Source: Odontocerum albicorne
Taxonomy: Eukaryota; Arthropoda; Insecta; Trichoptera; Odontoceridae
NCBI GenBank assembly: GCA_949825065.1
Contig: OX463849.1
Span: 43,211,234-43,275,233 of the forward strand
Reading direction: 5' to 3'
DNA: 64,000 nt
Shown piece after piece: positions 53,695 through 64,000 of this stretch; within the stretch, counting starts at the first letter, position 1, and each line of letters starts with the position of its first letter. The notes under the pieces were generated by a model that worked only from the letters and a program-made list of their open reading frames with translations, was not told the origin of the DNA and searched no databases. The position numbers and the translations under genes were made by a program.

Positions 53695-53900
53695 CGACAA
53701 TTGGTAATTTGTGTATATGGTACAACCTGGCAGGTTTATTTCCAATCAATCTTTTCCAACTAACCTAAAAGATATTAAAGAGGTCTAAAGTGAAATATAC
53801 ACAGAAAATCTTAAATAAAAGTGCCTAACAACGGGAATAGAACCTACATCCTTCAAGTTGAAAAAGTAATCTAACCAACTAGGTCAAGGAGATTGTCATA
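53695..53900 (-). mobile_element. tRNA-headed SINE (S1)
   Basis: acaacctggcaggtttattt, ccaactaacctaaaagatat, aaagaggtctaaagtgaaa, then the decayed head aacgggaatagaacctacat through ctaggtcaaggag: the whole S1 layout on the minus strand. Confidence 0.68.
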
Positions 53901-54417
53901 GTCTGATTATTGTTTAAAATCGTATGTTTTTAACACCCCTGGATTCGCTTCGCTTTAAATGTTTTTTGGGAATTATGTTTTCAGCATCGATTTGAATAAA
54001 CTTTCATGGAAAGCCCTTATCTGCAGAGTCATTTAAGTTTTGTACCGTTTCAACAATGAACCTTTAGTTCATTTATAAAATTACTAACGTATTTTGTTTT
54101 ATTTTATGTTATAAAATGATCATTCATACTAAAAAAATATCAAATTTATGTTTCAATTGATAACATCTAATGTATATCATAGCGGATTTTATCCAAGAAA
54201 GGTAATCTTTTTTTCCTTTTGGTATTTACGAATCACCTCTCTTACTTTTTCTTAACATTTTTTTACGTATTTTGTAAATTTATTTGCAAATAAGTATTAT
54301 TATTTTAATTGTATTATTATTTTATTTGCAACATATATTGTTGTACTCGTATGTTTTAGGTAATCTGCGAAAATTCTCATTTACAGTAATACGTTGTGGG
54401 TATACCTTAAAAAATAG

Positions 54418-54608
54418 ACGACCTCTGTGGTCTTGTTGGAAAGACGCTTGATTTCCACTTGACGGCTTCGAGTTATATTCCCGATACTACCTTAAAAGAT
54501 AATAATCTTGTAAAATAGTTAGTCTGGTATTAATATTCACACGCGTTAGACGTGTACCAGTGTTGTTACCTCTTTACGTGCGGGGTAGTATTCGAAACAA
54601 GTTCTGTG
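54418..54608 (+). mobile_element. second SINE type (S2), left part
   Basis: tRNA-like head gacctctgtggtcttgttgg with a decayed B box, then tagtctggtattaatattca and an extended body gtgtaccagtgttgttacct that matches 60740-60830. The copy is cut at 54610 by a family FB element. Confidence 0.6.
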
Positions 54609-54610
54609 CG

Positions 54611-55287
54611 TATTTTTATTTATTTATTTATTTATTATTACACATGACAAGAAATATACACAATTTGAGAAAAACAACAGATCATTTGATTTGGACATAC
54701 AATTTTAAAGGATCTGGGTTTGTTGCCTTTCATTTGTCGTATCCCCAGTAAACTAGGCTTTTGCCTGTATCTTACTGAGGATATTTAGCATGAGAAAAAT
54801 AAATCGATACTTCTTTCCGATTTTTGATTACACAAAAACAAAACCCCGTTGCACGCTCTCATCAACCTGACAAACAGTGACACTCAACTACAACTGGAAA
54901 CATCTTGCGAAATTCAACTCCTCACACATCATCACTTCAGAAATACCAAAAATATTCATCCCACATTATACCGCACACAATCATAAGAATAAAAAACAAA
55001 ATCAAAACAAAATTAAAACAAAAAAAAAATAAAAAAATAAATACACAGAAACACAAATACAAAAACAACCAAAATTAAAACAACAAGAAGAAACCCACAC
55101 TCACGAGCTCACATAAATCCCTTCCACTCGTCATTCATCCTGAAAGCCCAAGTACTCAAAATCCTGTCGCAATAACAACCACGCTCCGATCGACTGTCTA
55201 AATGGTTTTCCTACCTTTACCTTTATTGAAGTCGGCACGCCATTGTATGTAATGGGAGCCAAATAAGCATATTGCCTTTGGGCAAAA
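54611..55287 (-). mobile_element. full-length family FB element
   Basis: Same start (TTTTGCCCAAAGGCAATATG, minus strand at 55287) and TAA/TAAA-type tail as at 13598-14270, and very similar across its length. It lies between the two halves of an S2 SINE. Confidence 0.8.
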
Positions 55288-55288
55288 G

Positions 55289-55390
55289 GATCGATCAATG
55301 GAGCCGAAGACAATCTTGTCTTCTCGCCACTCTTCAATGTGCCCTAATTACCAATTCGGATATGTTGAAAGCTTATTGTACGAATGAATG
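55289..55390 (+). mobile_element. S2 SINE, right part
   Basis: cgatcaatggagccgaagac and tcttctcgccactcttcaat parallel 60858-60895 (gataaatgggtccgaagcca, cgcccacgctcttcaat). The continuation of 54418-54608 after the FB insertion. Confidence 0.5.
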
Positions 55391-55401
55391 ATTAAACTCA
55401 A

Positions 55402-55402
55402 A

Positions 55403-55437
<35 letters not shown>
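55402..55437. repeat. (AT)n microsatellite
   Basis: About 17 uninterrupted AT units. Confidence 0.95.
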
Positions 55438-55440
<3 letters not shown>

Positions 55441-56435
55441 CACGTTTTAACGTTTCACATTTTTATTTTGTCTTCTTTGACAAAAGAAATTTCAGAACAA
55501 TACGAGTATAATTGGTAGGGGAGAGTTGTTCATTGTTCTCAAAGTAGGCACTCCTCATATACATAAATAAATCGAGTCATATTTATTATGTTCCTTGCTC
55601 AGTGTCGGAAAATGTGAGATGTCATAAGGAGCTAGCTACCCAATACATCAATGTCTGGAATAAAAATGGCATCTTTGACAGGTGTCATCGGGAATTGTTC
55701 ACTTGGAGAGGCATTTAAGCGTTTCTGAGCGATATATTCATGGAATTTTTCATAGATTCAATTATTGTTATTATGGCTGGTCCGTATTCTCAAAGTATAA
55801 TGCTGATATGAATGAAAGATTTTTGTATTTAATATACTTAAGATGTTTTCGTCAAAGTTTTACGCTTTTTGTTATTTATTTGAATCGAGATTTTTTTGTA
55901 TATTTTTTTTTGTGTAATTTAATAAACCTTTTTAAATGCATATAAAAGATTTTATCACTTGAATTGTCACATTAATAAGTGTTATATTGTCAATTATTAA
56001 TAAGTGGGTTTTCCCCGTCTTACACATTAAGATTGTTAACGTGATCAAATAAGAATCTTTAAAAATATGAACACTGCACACGTACACTTACTACACCTAA
56101 ATCCGAATGTGTTTCTATCACATATCGGAATATCTATAAAGGTCTCTTTGTAGTTCGTTTACCATTGATAAGTTTTTTTTGGTTTTCTAACCAATTTTTT
56201 TTAAACATATGCACATGTGGGGAGTACCTAATCTAATGGCTGCAACCACCACCTTCGTATATTTACGTTCAACTTATGTATTATATAGTAAGGGTACCAG
56301 GAAGTAATCCATTATTTTAGGGCAATGTTGTTTGAGTTCAATTTGTTACATTTTGCGGTGGAGTAAACATGTTCGATTTTTTTTATTTTGTAGTCCTATT
56401 AGTTTACTTTATTTTAAGCGTAATAAATATGTTTT
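55438..56435. other. no gene seen
   Basis: AT-rich flank of the mariner relic. A weakly TIR-like string agggtaccaggaagtaatcc at 56291-56310 has no partner I can find downstream. Confidence 0.4.
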
Positions 56436-56439
56436 AAAA

Positions 56440-57370
56440 GTTAATAATAAAATGTTAAACCCCAAGACTGACGAGGAACACTTCAGACATTTTTGATGCT
56501 GTTTTACTATCAAGGCTGACAACCGAGCAAGGCCACTAAAACCATAAACAACATATGGGATGAAGAGTTAACTGGTAACATATGTCAATGGTGGTTTAGA
56601 AAATTTAAATTGGGCAATAGGGAGTTAACGGACACCCTTAGATCAAGACGACTCTCAAAATTTGATGATGACCCGCTGAAATCGCAAAGGGAATCAGATC
56701 CTCGGCCAAACATTGAGGAATTGTCATAGAGACTCTCATCTCCATGGTCCATAGTGTAGTAATATTTTAAAACCATTGGTTAAGGGAATAGAATGGTTAT
56801 TGGGCACCGCACGAACTATCCTGATGTATCAAAGAATAGCGGGTGAACATGTTAACTTCTTTGTTGACAAGACATAGAAATCATTCGAATTTATATCCAA
56901 GTTATAACCGAAGGTGAGAAGTGGATATTTCACGATCTTATAATGCAAAAAATAATATTTTTGCCAAATAAAACATCGGCTTAGCTCCTAAGACAGGATT
57001 AACGTTAAGAAAGGTCCTTTTATACATCAGGTGGGATGTTTACGGTTAAATTAATTCAAAGTTATTAAAACTAGGTGAAGCCATAATTGCGGAGATTTAT
57101 TGTCAACAAGAAAACAGATTGAACCAGAAGCTGATAGATACACGTCCATGTTCAAATAACCGAAATGGGGTAATTCTTCACCATGACAATGCGCGCCCGC
57201 ACATTGCAAAAATTACCCGCGACTAAATTCAGGAGATGAACTGGGAGGTTCTACTACACCCTTCATATTCCCTGAATTTGGCTCGTTCGAACTAGCTATT
57301 CAGGTCTTTGGAACACACATTTAGAGATAAACGATTGGATAATGTAGGCGATGTAAAAATAATCTAATTG
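56440..57370 (+). pseudogene. mariner transposase relic
   Basis: Plus-strand fragments in the order of a mariner transposase: QWWFRKFKLGNRELTD and DPRPNIEELS (helix-turn-helix region, 56580-56730), EGEKWIFHDL (about 56915), VILHHDNARPHIAK (about 57172) and HPSYSLNLARSN (57257). In active mariners the catalytic triad is DD34D. Here only the second aspartate (HHDNARPH) is plain; the first (usually in GDEKW) reads EGEKW and the third (usually in APSD) reads ARSN followed by a stop. Many stops and shifts: an old, dead copy. Confidence 0.85.
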
Positions 57371-57584
57371 TGTATTTTTATTCTAAACCGACCATATTAA
57401 AGAAAAAGGGAATAAAAAATGGCAACAGAGATTGGAAATAATTGTGAATAATGATAGAAATAAAATTTAGGAAAAATATGTAACCGTATTTTAAAAAATA
57501 ACCGTATATGTTGCTCTATGAAAAAAAAAAGATTAATTCGTGGTAACGTTAATATTTATTTTGTATTATTTTGACTGTATCAAT
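57371..57584. other. no gene seen
   Basis: 3' flank of the mariner relic, AT-rich. Confidence 0.4.
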
Positions 57585-57660
57585 AATAATGGGTTCGAAT
57601 CCCGAGTTGGGGCGCCCTTAAAGAGTCTGCTCCCTAAAAGTCGCTGTATAAATTGTTATT
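57585..57660 (+). repeat. tRNA-like repeat fragment (pair with 13045)
   Basis: GGGTTCGAATCCCGAGTTGG, then gagtctgctccctaaaagtc and gctgtataaattgttatttt, matching the minus strand of 13045-13100 and its left flank. Confidence 0.5.
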
Positions 57661-57724
57661 TTAATTTTATTATAAGGGGGAAGTTATAAAATATTAAAAA
57701 AATAATTTTTGAGGTCTGTAAGAT

Positions 57725-58412
57725 TATTGTACTACACATTCCTTGTATCCAGTATAACATTGCCATGTGACGATCTCTCCCAATCAATTAGATTGATATA
57801 ATAGAGATTTTAACCCTACAGTGCATTGGGATGCAAATTTAGGTCATGAAATTTAAAAAACATGATAAATGCAAGACCATCTTTTGGGAATAAAATACAC
57901 TAAAATCATATGGTACAACTATCTTGCTTGTTGACCATTTGCAAAAAAAAAAATTTTTGTATATCAAAAAATGATTTTTAATTCTGCCAGTTAAAGGAAT
58001 GGTGAATTCAACTTTTTATTGCATTTCAAGAATTAATTAAACCATAATACAAATGTTTTAAAAGTTGAAAAATAAAAACAATTAAGGTATGTTTTATTTA
58101 TTTACACAATATTTTCATGTCAATACTTATCTGCATGGTAAAAATCAATAAAATATGTGTGAAGCAAATTTGCATCATCATGCATTTTTTCAATTAAAAA
58201 AAAAACACTTAAAATTGTTTTTGATTTTTTTCATTATTTTTCCCGTTGTAAACATCATTTTTCTTATGCTGAGTATAAATTTCATCAAAATCCATGATGT
58301 CATGCATTGTAGGGTTAAAAAAACAAAACAGTTATGTACCATTTTAAAAAAATATACGTACCAACGGGAATCGAACTTGCGACCCCCGAGTTAGCAGAAA
58401 GGCGTATAAAAT
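57725..58412 (-). mobile_element. S1 SINE interrupted by a TTAA element
   Basis: Body on the left (cattgccatgtgacgatctc, 57760-57780) and tRNA-like head on the right (aacgggaatcgaacttgcga, 58358-58377; B box on the minus strand), separated by the insert at 57814-58314. Confidence 0.68.
57814..58314. mobile_element. piggyBac-like non-autonomous element (TTAA target)
   Basis: 501 bp between TTAA copies (57810-57813 and 58315-58318). Inverted ends CCCTACAGTGCATTGGG at the left and CATGCATTGTAGGG at the right pair well. No transposase frame. Different ends from the 46751 element, so a separate family. Confidence 0.82.
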
Positions 58413-59269
58413 ATTAACAGCGGAAAAAATTAACAAGTTGAATTGTTTTGAGGTTTTACATAATAAATCAAATCTTCTAAGGCTGATCAAGGAACAATTA
58501 AGTATGTTTTTCAATGCCTACAATTTACTTGCGTTCTCGAATGGAAAACGAGTAAAGAATCAAATCTTTCTGCAATTGAGAAATATTTTCCACGTGAAAT
58601 GTAGGATCTGGCACATCGAGCTAATGCAGGAAGGAACTGGGAAATTAGATTTACTTACAGCTTACAGCTCGCGGATAGTTGGCGGCTCTGTTTGAATTGG
58701 ATAATTAAATGAGGAAATTTGAGCAAAGTGCGACCAACGCGAATCTTTTTTCCTTTTGTTTATTTTTCTACTAATTCTTTAGTTATTTTCCTTTTTTCCT
58801 GGTTGATAATTAGAAATTCCTTTTTATGTCTATCAATGGTTGACCTAAATCCTTTTATTGTTTCGATCAACAGCGTAACTCCTCCAGTTGGTATATGCCA
58901 AGGATTTATAGTTCTTCATTACATCATTCTACTATCTTAGCTTCAATGTCTCCACTAACGCTGTATATATTGATTATGGGGTTGCCCTACAAACGGCGTA
59001 GATGTCTCACTCAATCTAGCAACTTGAATTGCGGTCAATACATCGGCTATAATGTACAAGTTCCGCCTTATATATTATTTTAAATTTTCACGCGTCACTT
59101 ATACTTGAAAATTAGACAGTAATGGTATCAGTTTCTTTTAATGGTATAAAAAACTCTTTCGTCCTGCATAGTAAGTGTTTAGGCCTCCAATACTATATAG
59201 ACCATAGGTCAGTAATCAGGCGTTAAACATTTTTTTTTTGAAATATTTTTTGAAATTTGGAATACATTT
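58413..59269. other. no gene recognised
   Basis: A plus-strand frame at 58438-58695 (85 aa) has no domain I recognise. The block 58440-58690 is slightly less AT-rich than its surroundings. Confidence 0.35.
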
Positions 59270-59850
59270 CTTTATTATATTTTGATACGTCTTTTATGTG
59301 GGTAGTATTTTCATATATGATGGGAGAGTTAAGAGGAATATCGAACGGCGAGTAACGTTAAGAAACAAAGTCAATGGGGCACTAAATCATATATATCTGA
59401 ATCGGATAGTAACACAATCTGTTAAGATGATGATAGTCCACAATATTATTTTGGTGCCAACTTTGATGTATAGGAGTGAAACTTGCACATAAAAAAATAC
59501 CGAGTTGACCCAAATAAGTGCTGTAAAAATGCGTAAATTGAAAAGAAAAGTAACATAACGTGAAAACGAAATAAAGGGATTAGAAATGGATGTGAACTTA
59601 AGGCTGATGTGTAAAGCAAAATGAAGAATAATTCGTTGAGATGGTTGGGGCATGTTGATCGAATGAATAAAAAAGGACTAATAAAATAAATATCTAGTGC
59701 AAATATGAGTGGAAGGCGTGTGAAAGGAAGACCCAGAAAATTATGGTTTGATCAAGTGAATGATATTCTGCAAGAAGGAAACGTAAAAAGTCAGAGAAAT
59801 CGTAAAAGTTGTATAAGAAGGCGTATTAAAAGAGTGTATTTTTGTTTTTT
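59270..59850 (+). mobile_element. LINE 3' relic (GHV-tail family), longest copy
   Basis: Plus strand: FIYDGRVKRNIERRVTLRNKV, NHIYLNRIV, VHNIILVPTLMYRSET (59298-59490), then ELKADV, SLRWLGHVDRMNKKGL (about 59637) and SGRRVKGRPRKLWFDQVNDI (59705-59765). The order defines the family: post-RT connector, YGSETW, RWFGHV, GRPRK, NDIL. Stops and shifts break it. Confidence 0.8.
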
Positions 59851-60599
59851 CGATTTGTTTTATTGGAAAATATCAAGGTTTTCTGTATCATTTTTCTTTT
59901 ACGGAGTATTAGTGTGGGTACAGTGCGCAGTAAAAGAATATTTAACTTAAGTTTAATTTATTTGCTTACAATTGATAAGATAATAACTAGTTAAATGACA
60001 AGTTCCTAGCTGTTATACAAAGGGTTAGTTTATCAAATTAACTGAGGGAATAGATGTTGAATAAATATTTTTACACTGGCAATGAGAAAGTGTTAGCTAT
60101 TTATTTAGAGGTAATCGATAGCAGAGAACCAATCTATGTTAGATGTGTTTATTTCAATGACAGGCTTAGTATATTTAGACTTACAAGAAAAATGTGGCCT
60201 TAGAAATAAATTCAAGTGAATTAGCGTGGGAAAAGTTGTGATCTTATTTTCATTGAAAATTGAGTTAATTTAATTCGTTGCTTCAAATTATTTTTTTTTG
60301 CTTTATTTTTCCGTTCAAACTTAACAATGGATAGATATATCATGCAAAAATTATTAAATATTTTTCAAAGTGAAAAATCTGAATTTGTTACTGCTATCGG
60401 ATTGCGTTTTAAGTTGTAGGCGAATAACCCGGGAAACTTTTTACACGTCCTTATTTGCATTTATCACTTTCAAAGCGTTCCTGTTGTATTTACAGTGTAT
60501 TTAGGGTAAATTTCAAATGCAAATAATTAGGGTGTAATTTAAAAGAATACTCGAAATACCTAAGATTACTATTCGACGCTTTTTTATCTTCTTACCCCT
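59851..60599. other. no gene seen
   Basis: AT-rich spacer. Confidence 0.5.
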
Positions 60600-60935
60600 T
60601 ACTATATGGTCTCGTGGTTCTTTTGGTAAGACACTTGACTTCCAACCGGGTTTTTCAGGTTCAATTCTCGATGGTACCCAGCAAAAATGAAAAGAAAAAG
60701 TGTCCCAGTCTGGTAAAACAGTCTGATGACAATGCTCACTCGCTAGAAGTGTGCGAGAAATGTTGACTTTTGACGTGCGATAGTATTGCCACGGGTGTTT
60801 ACGAACAACGAGTTCCGTGTCTACTTCATCGGTTCTAAACCAGAAGGCTGGATAAATGGGTCCGAAGCCATTGTCTTCCGCCCACGCTCTTCAATATGAA
60901 TTTGGATAAGTCACTGTTCGAATAACTCTGAAAGA
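60600..60935 (+). mobile_element. S2 SINE
   Basis: tRNA-like head (tggtctcgtggttcttttgg, B-box-like GGTTCAATTCTC near 60658), A-rich linker, cccagtctggtaaaacagtc, then a long body (gaagtgtgcgagaaatgttg, cgcccacgctcttcaat). A longer body than S1; partly shared with 54418 and 55289. Confidence 0.65.
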
Positions 60936-62479
60936 GTAATTTCGTTTGGAAGTAGATTACCATCTTTGATGCCATTGACTTCAAGTTTTCGCTTCCACTT
61001 AAAACAATCATGAAAAGTCCACAATATGATGTGAATAACCTGTATAACGCCAGCTTATATGTTAGCTATGGGAACAGTGAAAATATCAATATCTCAAACA
61101 AAATAATATATTTCCTTAATTTAGTTATTCAGAATATCTAAGTTTTCGTATGCGGCTCTGCCAGCTCGGTTGGGTATACACAAAATGAAACTTGTTTTGA
61201 ATATATAAGTTGTATTCATAAGATAAGATTAAATTTTACTAAGGTAAACATTGCACGTATCCTAATATTATTCATACTTCGTGTGAATTTTTTTCGGTGT
61301 TTCCTTCAGAAATTTAATCAGATTTTATAACTCATGTTTGTATGTTATTCTGTGAATTATAATACTTCCTTGTCGAAGAATTGTGATTGATTAGGAATGC
61401 TGTAAATATGTATTTGAATTATGTGCATCTTTAGTACAATATTTTATAAGATTCAGAGATTTAGGGAATTTTTGAACTATAGAGGATTCTTGTTTCGGAA
61501 TACACGGTGTTCCATTATTTCCCATTTCGCTGCGTTTTAATCGCACGTGAACAGTCATCTTTAGGCTTAGGTCCATCCGGAGCCTGAAGTTTCTTTCGTC
61601 CGATCCTTATTATATTAGTTTCATATTGCTCGGTTCTGATTTCGTTATTCTTATTTTTACTCAATAATTATTCATTCAATACACATGAAGTAACATCATT
61701 GAATTAACTTAAGGTTTTTATTGGATTAAAGTAATATATATCTAAATAACCTTCTACAAAAAATTTACTGTCGGTTTTAGTTATTAAAAGCACAGTTACG
61801 TAATGTCAAGATGTTTTAAAAACCTCAAAAATATTCAGATAATATTTGTTTTATTTTTAAAATAATGAAAGTTTATTATGAAAATATTTTGATAAAACGT
61901 TTGTTTATTCGACGTTATGCATCCAGTGAAGGTATTAAGAAAGGAAAATTAAGACCAAATCGTTTAATTCTATCTCCGAAAACTAATTAAAATGAATAAT
62001 GATATTGAAAGAAATGATATACAATATTGTAAAAAAAAACTTTACCAAAGTTAAATAAATTATTAGTACTATATATATATGTGTATTCGAGAAAAACCGG
62101 TGTCTATTTGTACAACTTGAAAGCGTGTTTCACCCAAAATTATGCATGTTAGTATTTGTTTATTACAGTTTTTGTATCCTTTGTGTTATACATTTTGACA
62201 TTTCATGGAGTGCCGTCACATATTTCGCGTTGCACCGCGGTCGGCCTGTCATTTTGTCAGAGTTAAACAAAAATTAATCCTCAGCAAAAATGACGATTAT
62301 TCCCGACTGATACCGCGATGTTACATTATGAATGGGACCATGTATCACATTTGTCAAACACCCGTAATTTATCATCGGACCACTGACAGATCGCCTCTTC
62401 GTCGTATTTATAACCGCAGAAATGTGTCCCCAATCGTTTATTCTCAAACAGTTTTTTTTTAATATTTGTACCATATAAT
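60936..62479. other. no gene recognised
   Basis: AT-rich. An 85-aa plus-strand frame at 62205-62462 lies in a slightly GC-richer patch but has no recognisable domain. Confidence 0.4.
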
Positions 62480-62665
62480 TTATAATACTTGTCTTCCACC
62501 CGGGGTTCTGTGTTCGATGCCCGATCGTTCCCAAAAAAGAAACGCAACCTGATTAAACAAAATGGCATTTAATATCTTGCTTCTTGATTGAAAAAAAAAT
62601 ACCATAGTAATAAACCCGCCAGGTTGTATTGCATACAACGAAAGTGTAGATCAACTATTTACCCT
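62480..62665 (+). mobile_element. tRNA-headed SINE (S1), degenerate
   Basis: GGGGTTCTGTGTTCGATGCCC resembles a decayed B box region. The terminal block ccaggttgtattgcatacaacgaaagtg (62609-62636) matches the S1 3' end at 50450-50475. Confidence 0.55.
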
Positions 62666-63735
62666 GTCTAAAGTAAACATACTGTGACTTGTGGTAGCTT
62701 ACTACAAAATATGTGTAAGTTTCAAGTATTTATTATTTTAAGAATAGTTTCTTTCCGTGATTTGCATTTTCTTTGTAATTTTTCTGCCATTTAAAAAAAA
62801 TTAAATACTCGTATTTTGATTATATATTTGCGGAAAAACAATGGCCAACATTTTAATTAGTTTATTATAAAGTAGTTATTAAATAATCTAATGGGCCGTT
62901 TTATTCTTATTTATGAAATATCTGTATCAAAGTAATCGACAGTTATAGAGCAATATTTTTTTATTGTGTAAAGGTCTTTACATAATTTCAATAGTTATGT
63001 CTTTATAATAACATTTATCCTTTGTCATTTTACTCCAATCATCTGGATGATTAAGGAATTCACTTTATTTACAAGATCATCCTATAAAATTAATCGATGA
63101 ATGTGACTTTCTGTTAATTACAATAAAATAATTTTCAATTAGATTTTAAGGTGACAGTTATCGCTAAAAAACAGTTCAGTTACAATTTTATTTTGCTTTT
63201 AGAATATATCATTACAGTATTGCATGCCTTATCAGACATATTAATTACTCGCTTGAATATCTTATTTTAAACATAATTTGGTGTTTCAAATTTAAATATT
63301 ATAAATTGTCAGTATTAAAGGGATATACTTCTACAGCCGGCCAACCTGTAGAGCAAGCCGATAGTTTTAAATAGTTAGAACACCTGATTACTCGTGAGCT
63401 TGACCCAAATAAAGTGGTTAGATTTCGAATTGAAATCGCACGTGCAGGATTTCTCAAGATAAGATGAAATTGCACGTGCAAGTTTTCTGCAATGATAATT
63501 TTAGAAGCATTCGAAATGTAAATTTAACGGAGAATTCACAGAATTTCTTGGTTTCATCGTATCTCAAACACCGTTTTGCTGTGTAGATCAGGTATAGAAC
63601 GACATCTCTTAAAATAAAAACCATTAAATGCCGAAAGATTACCTGTCTAGATAATATATTGTATTGATAGGAGAAAAATACCGCTTCATAAATTTATTTT
63701 GATGGTCAAAATAGAGGGTCGTAACGGAATCGACA
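62666..63735. other. no gene seen
   Basis: AT-rich. At 63430-63490 gaaattgcacgtgca-type text is repeated twice. Confidence 0.45.
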
Positions 63736-63740
63736 GAAAG

Positions 63741-64000
63741 CACGTGTCTTGGTTATGCTATATTTGCGAATATACAGTTATCCAGACAGTTGAGGAGCTA
63801 CTCCGTACCGCCAAAGCACGTGTCTTGGTTATGCAATATTTGCGAATATACAGTTATCCAGACAGTTGAGGAGCTACTCCGTACCGCCAAAGCACGTGTC
63901 TTGGTTATGCTATATTTGCGAATATACAGTTATCCAGACAGTTGAGGAGCTACTCCGTACCGCCAAAGCACGTGTCTTGGTTATGCTATATTTGCGAATA
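63741..64000. repeat. 76-bp minisatellite, running off the window
   Basis: Units starting cacgtgtcttggttatgc begin at 63741, 63817, 63893 and 63969. Copies are identical except one base (gctata / gcaata). The array continues past 64000. Confidence 0.96.

Noticed and set aside
62205..62462. A small host gene of 85 aa
   Set aside because: No domain, no signal peptide or repeat, no splice or promoter signal that I can point to.

Overview
This window reads as repeat-rich, AT-rich intergenic DNA from an arthropod, most likely an insect. It contains Jockey-clade, RTE/CR1-like and Penelope-like retroelements, mariner, hAT, piggyBac-like and PIF/Harbinger DNA transposons, and tRNA-headed SINEs. There are no bacterial-style operons, and I recognised no host protein-coding gene. 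Almost every feature that can be supported is a mobile element or a tandem repeat.

The main feature is a nested block at 14380-29849, flanked by one 14-bp direct repeat (gggtggtaacccca). It holds three Jockey-type non-LTR retrotransposons, all on the minus strand. Element C is 5'-truncated and is the oldest layer. Two full-length elements, A (14515-20047) and B (20059-25612), sit head-to-tail inside C's 3' UTR. The 11-bp repeat gttttaggaga occurs at C/A, A/B and B/C, which is what two insertions at the same nucleotide would leave. Each element encodes ORF1 (PRE_C2HC region plus three zinc knuckles, an RNA-binding Gag-like protein) and ORF2 (AP endonuclease plus reverse transcriptase). ORF1's stop and ORF2's start overlap by 17 nt. 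B has both frames open; A's ORF1 is frameshifted; C has an open ORF2 and a truncated ORF1.

Left of the block (1-14380) are: a 49-bp minisatellite; a 614-bp hAT element with an 8-bp duplication; a three-layer nest (LINE relic, then a TAA-flanked Harbinger element with a decayed MADF-domain frame, then a Jockey fragment); a 37-bp minisatellite; and several LINE, SINE and Penelope-derived pieces. Right of the block (29850-64000) are: a Penelope-like element with a GIY-YIG endonuclease frame; several short foldback relatives with 11-14 bp duplications and hammerhead-like motifs; two TTAA-flanked piggyBac-like elements, each inside a SINE; a dead mariner; an RTE/CR1-like reverse transcriptase relic; a non-autonomous family with a fixed 5' boundary; and minisatellites, one running off the window end.

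The signals I rate highest are the nested array with repeated use of one insertion site in a related 3' UTR, the Penelope-derived foldback elements with hammerhead-like termini, and an apparently over-represented octamer, TACTCGTA.
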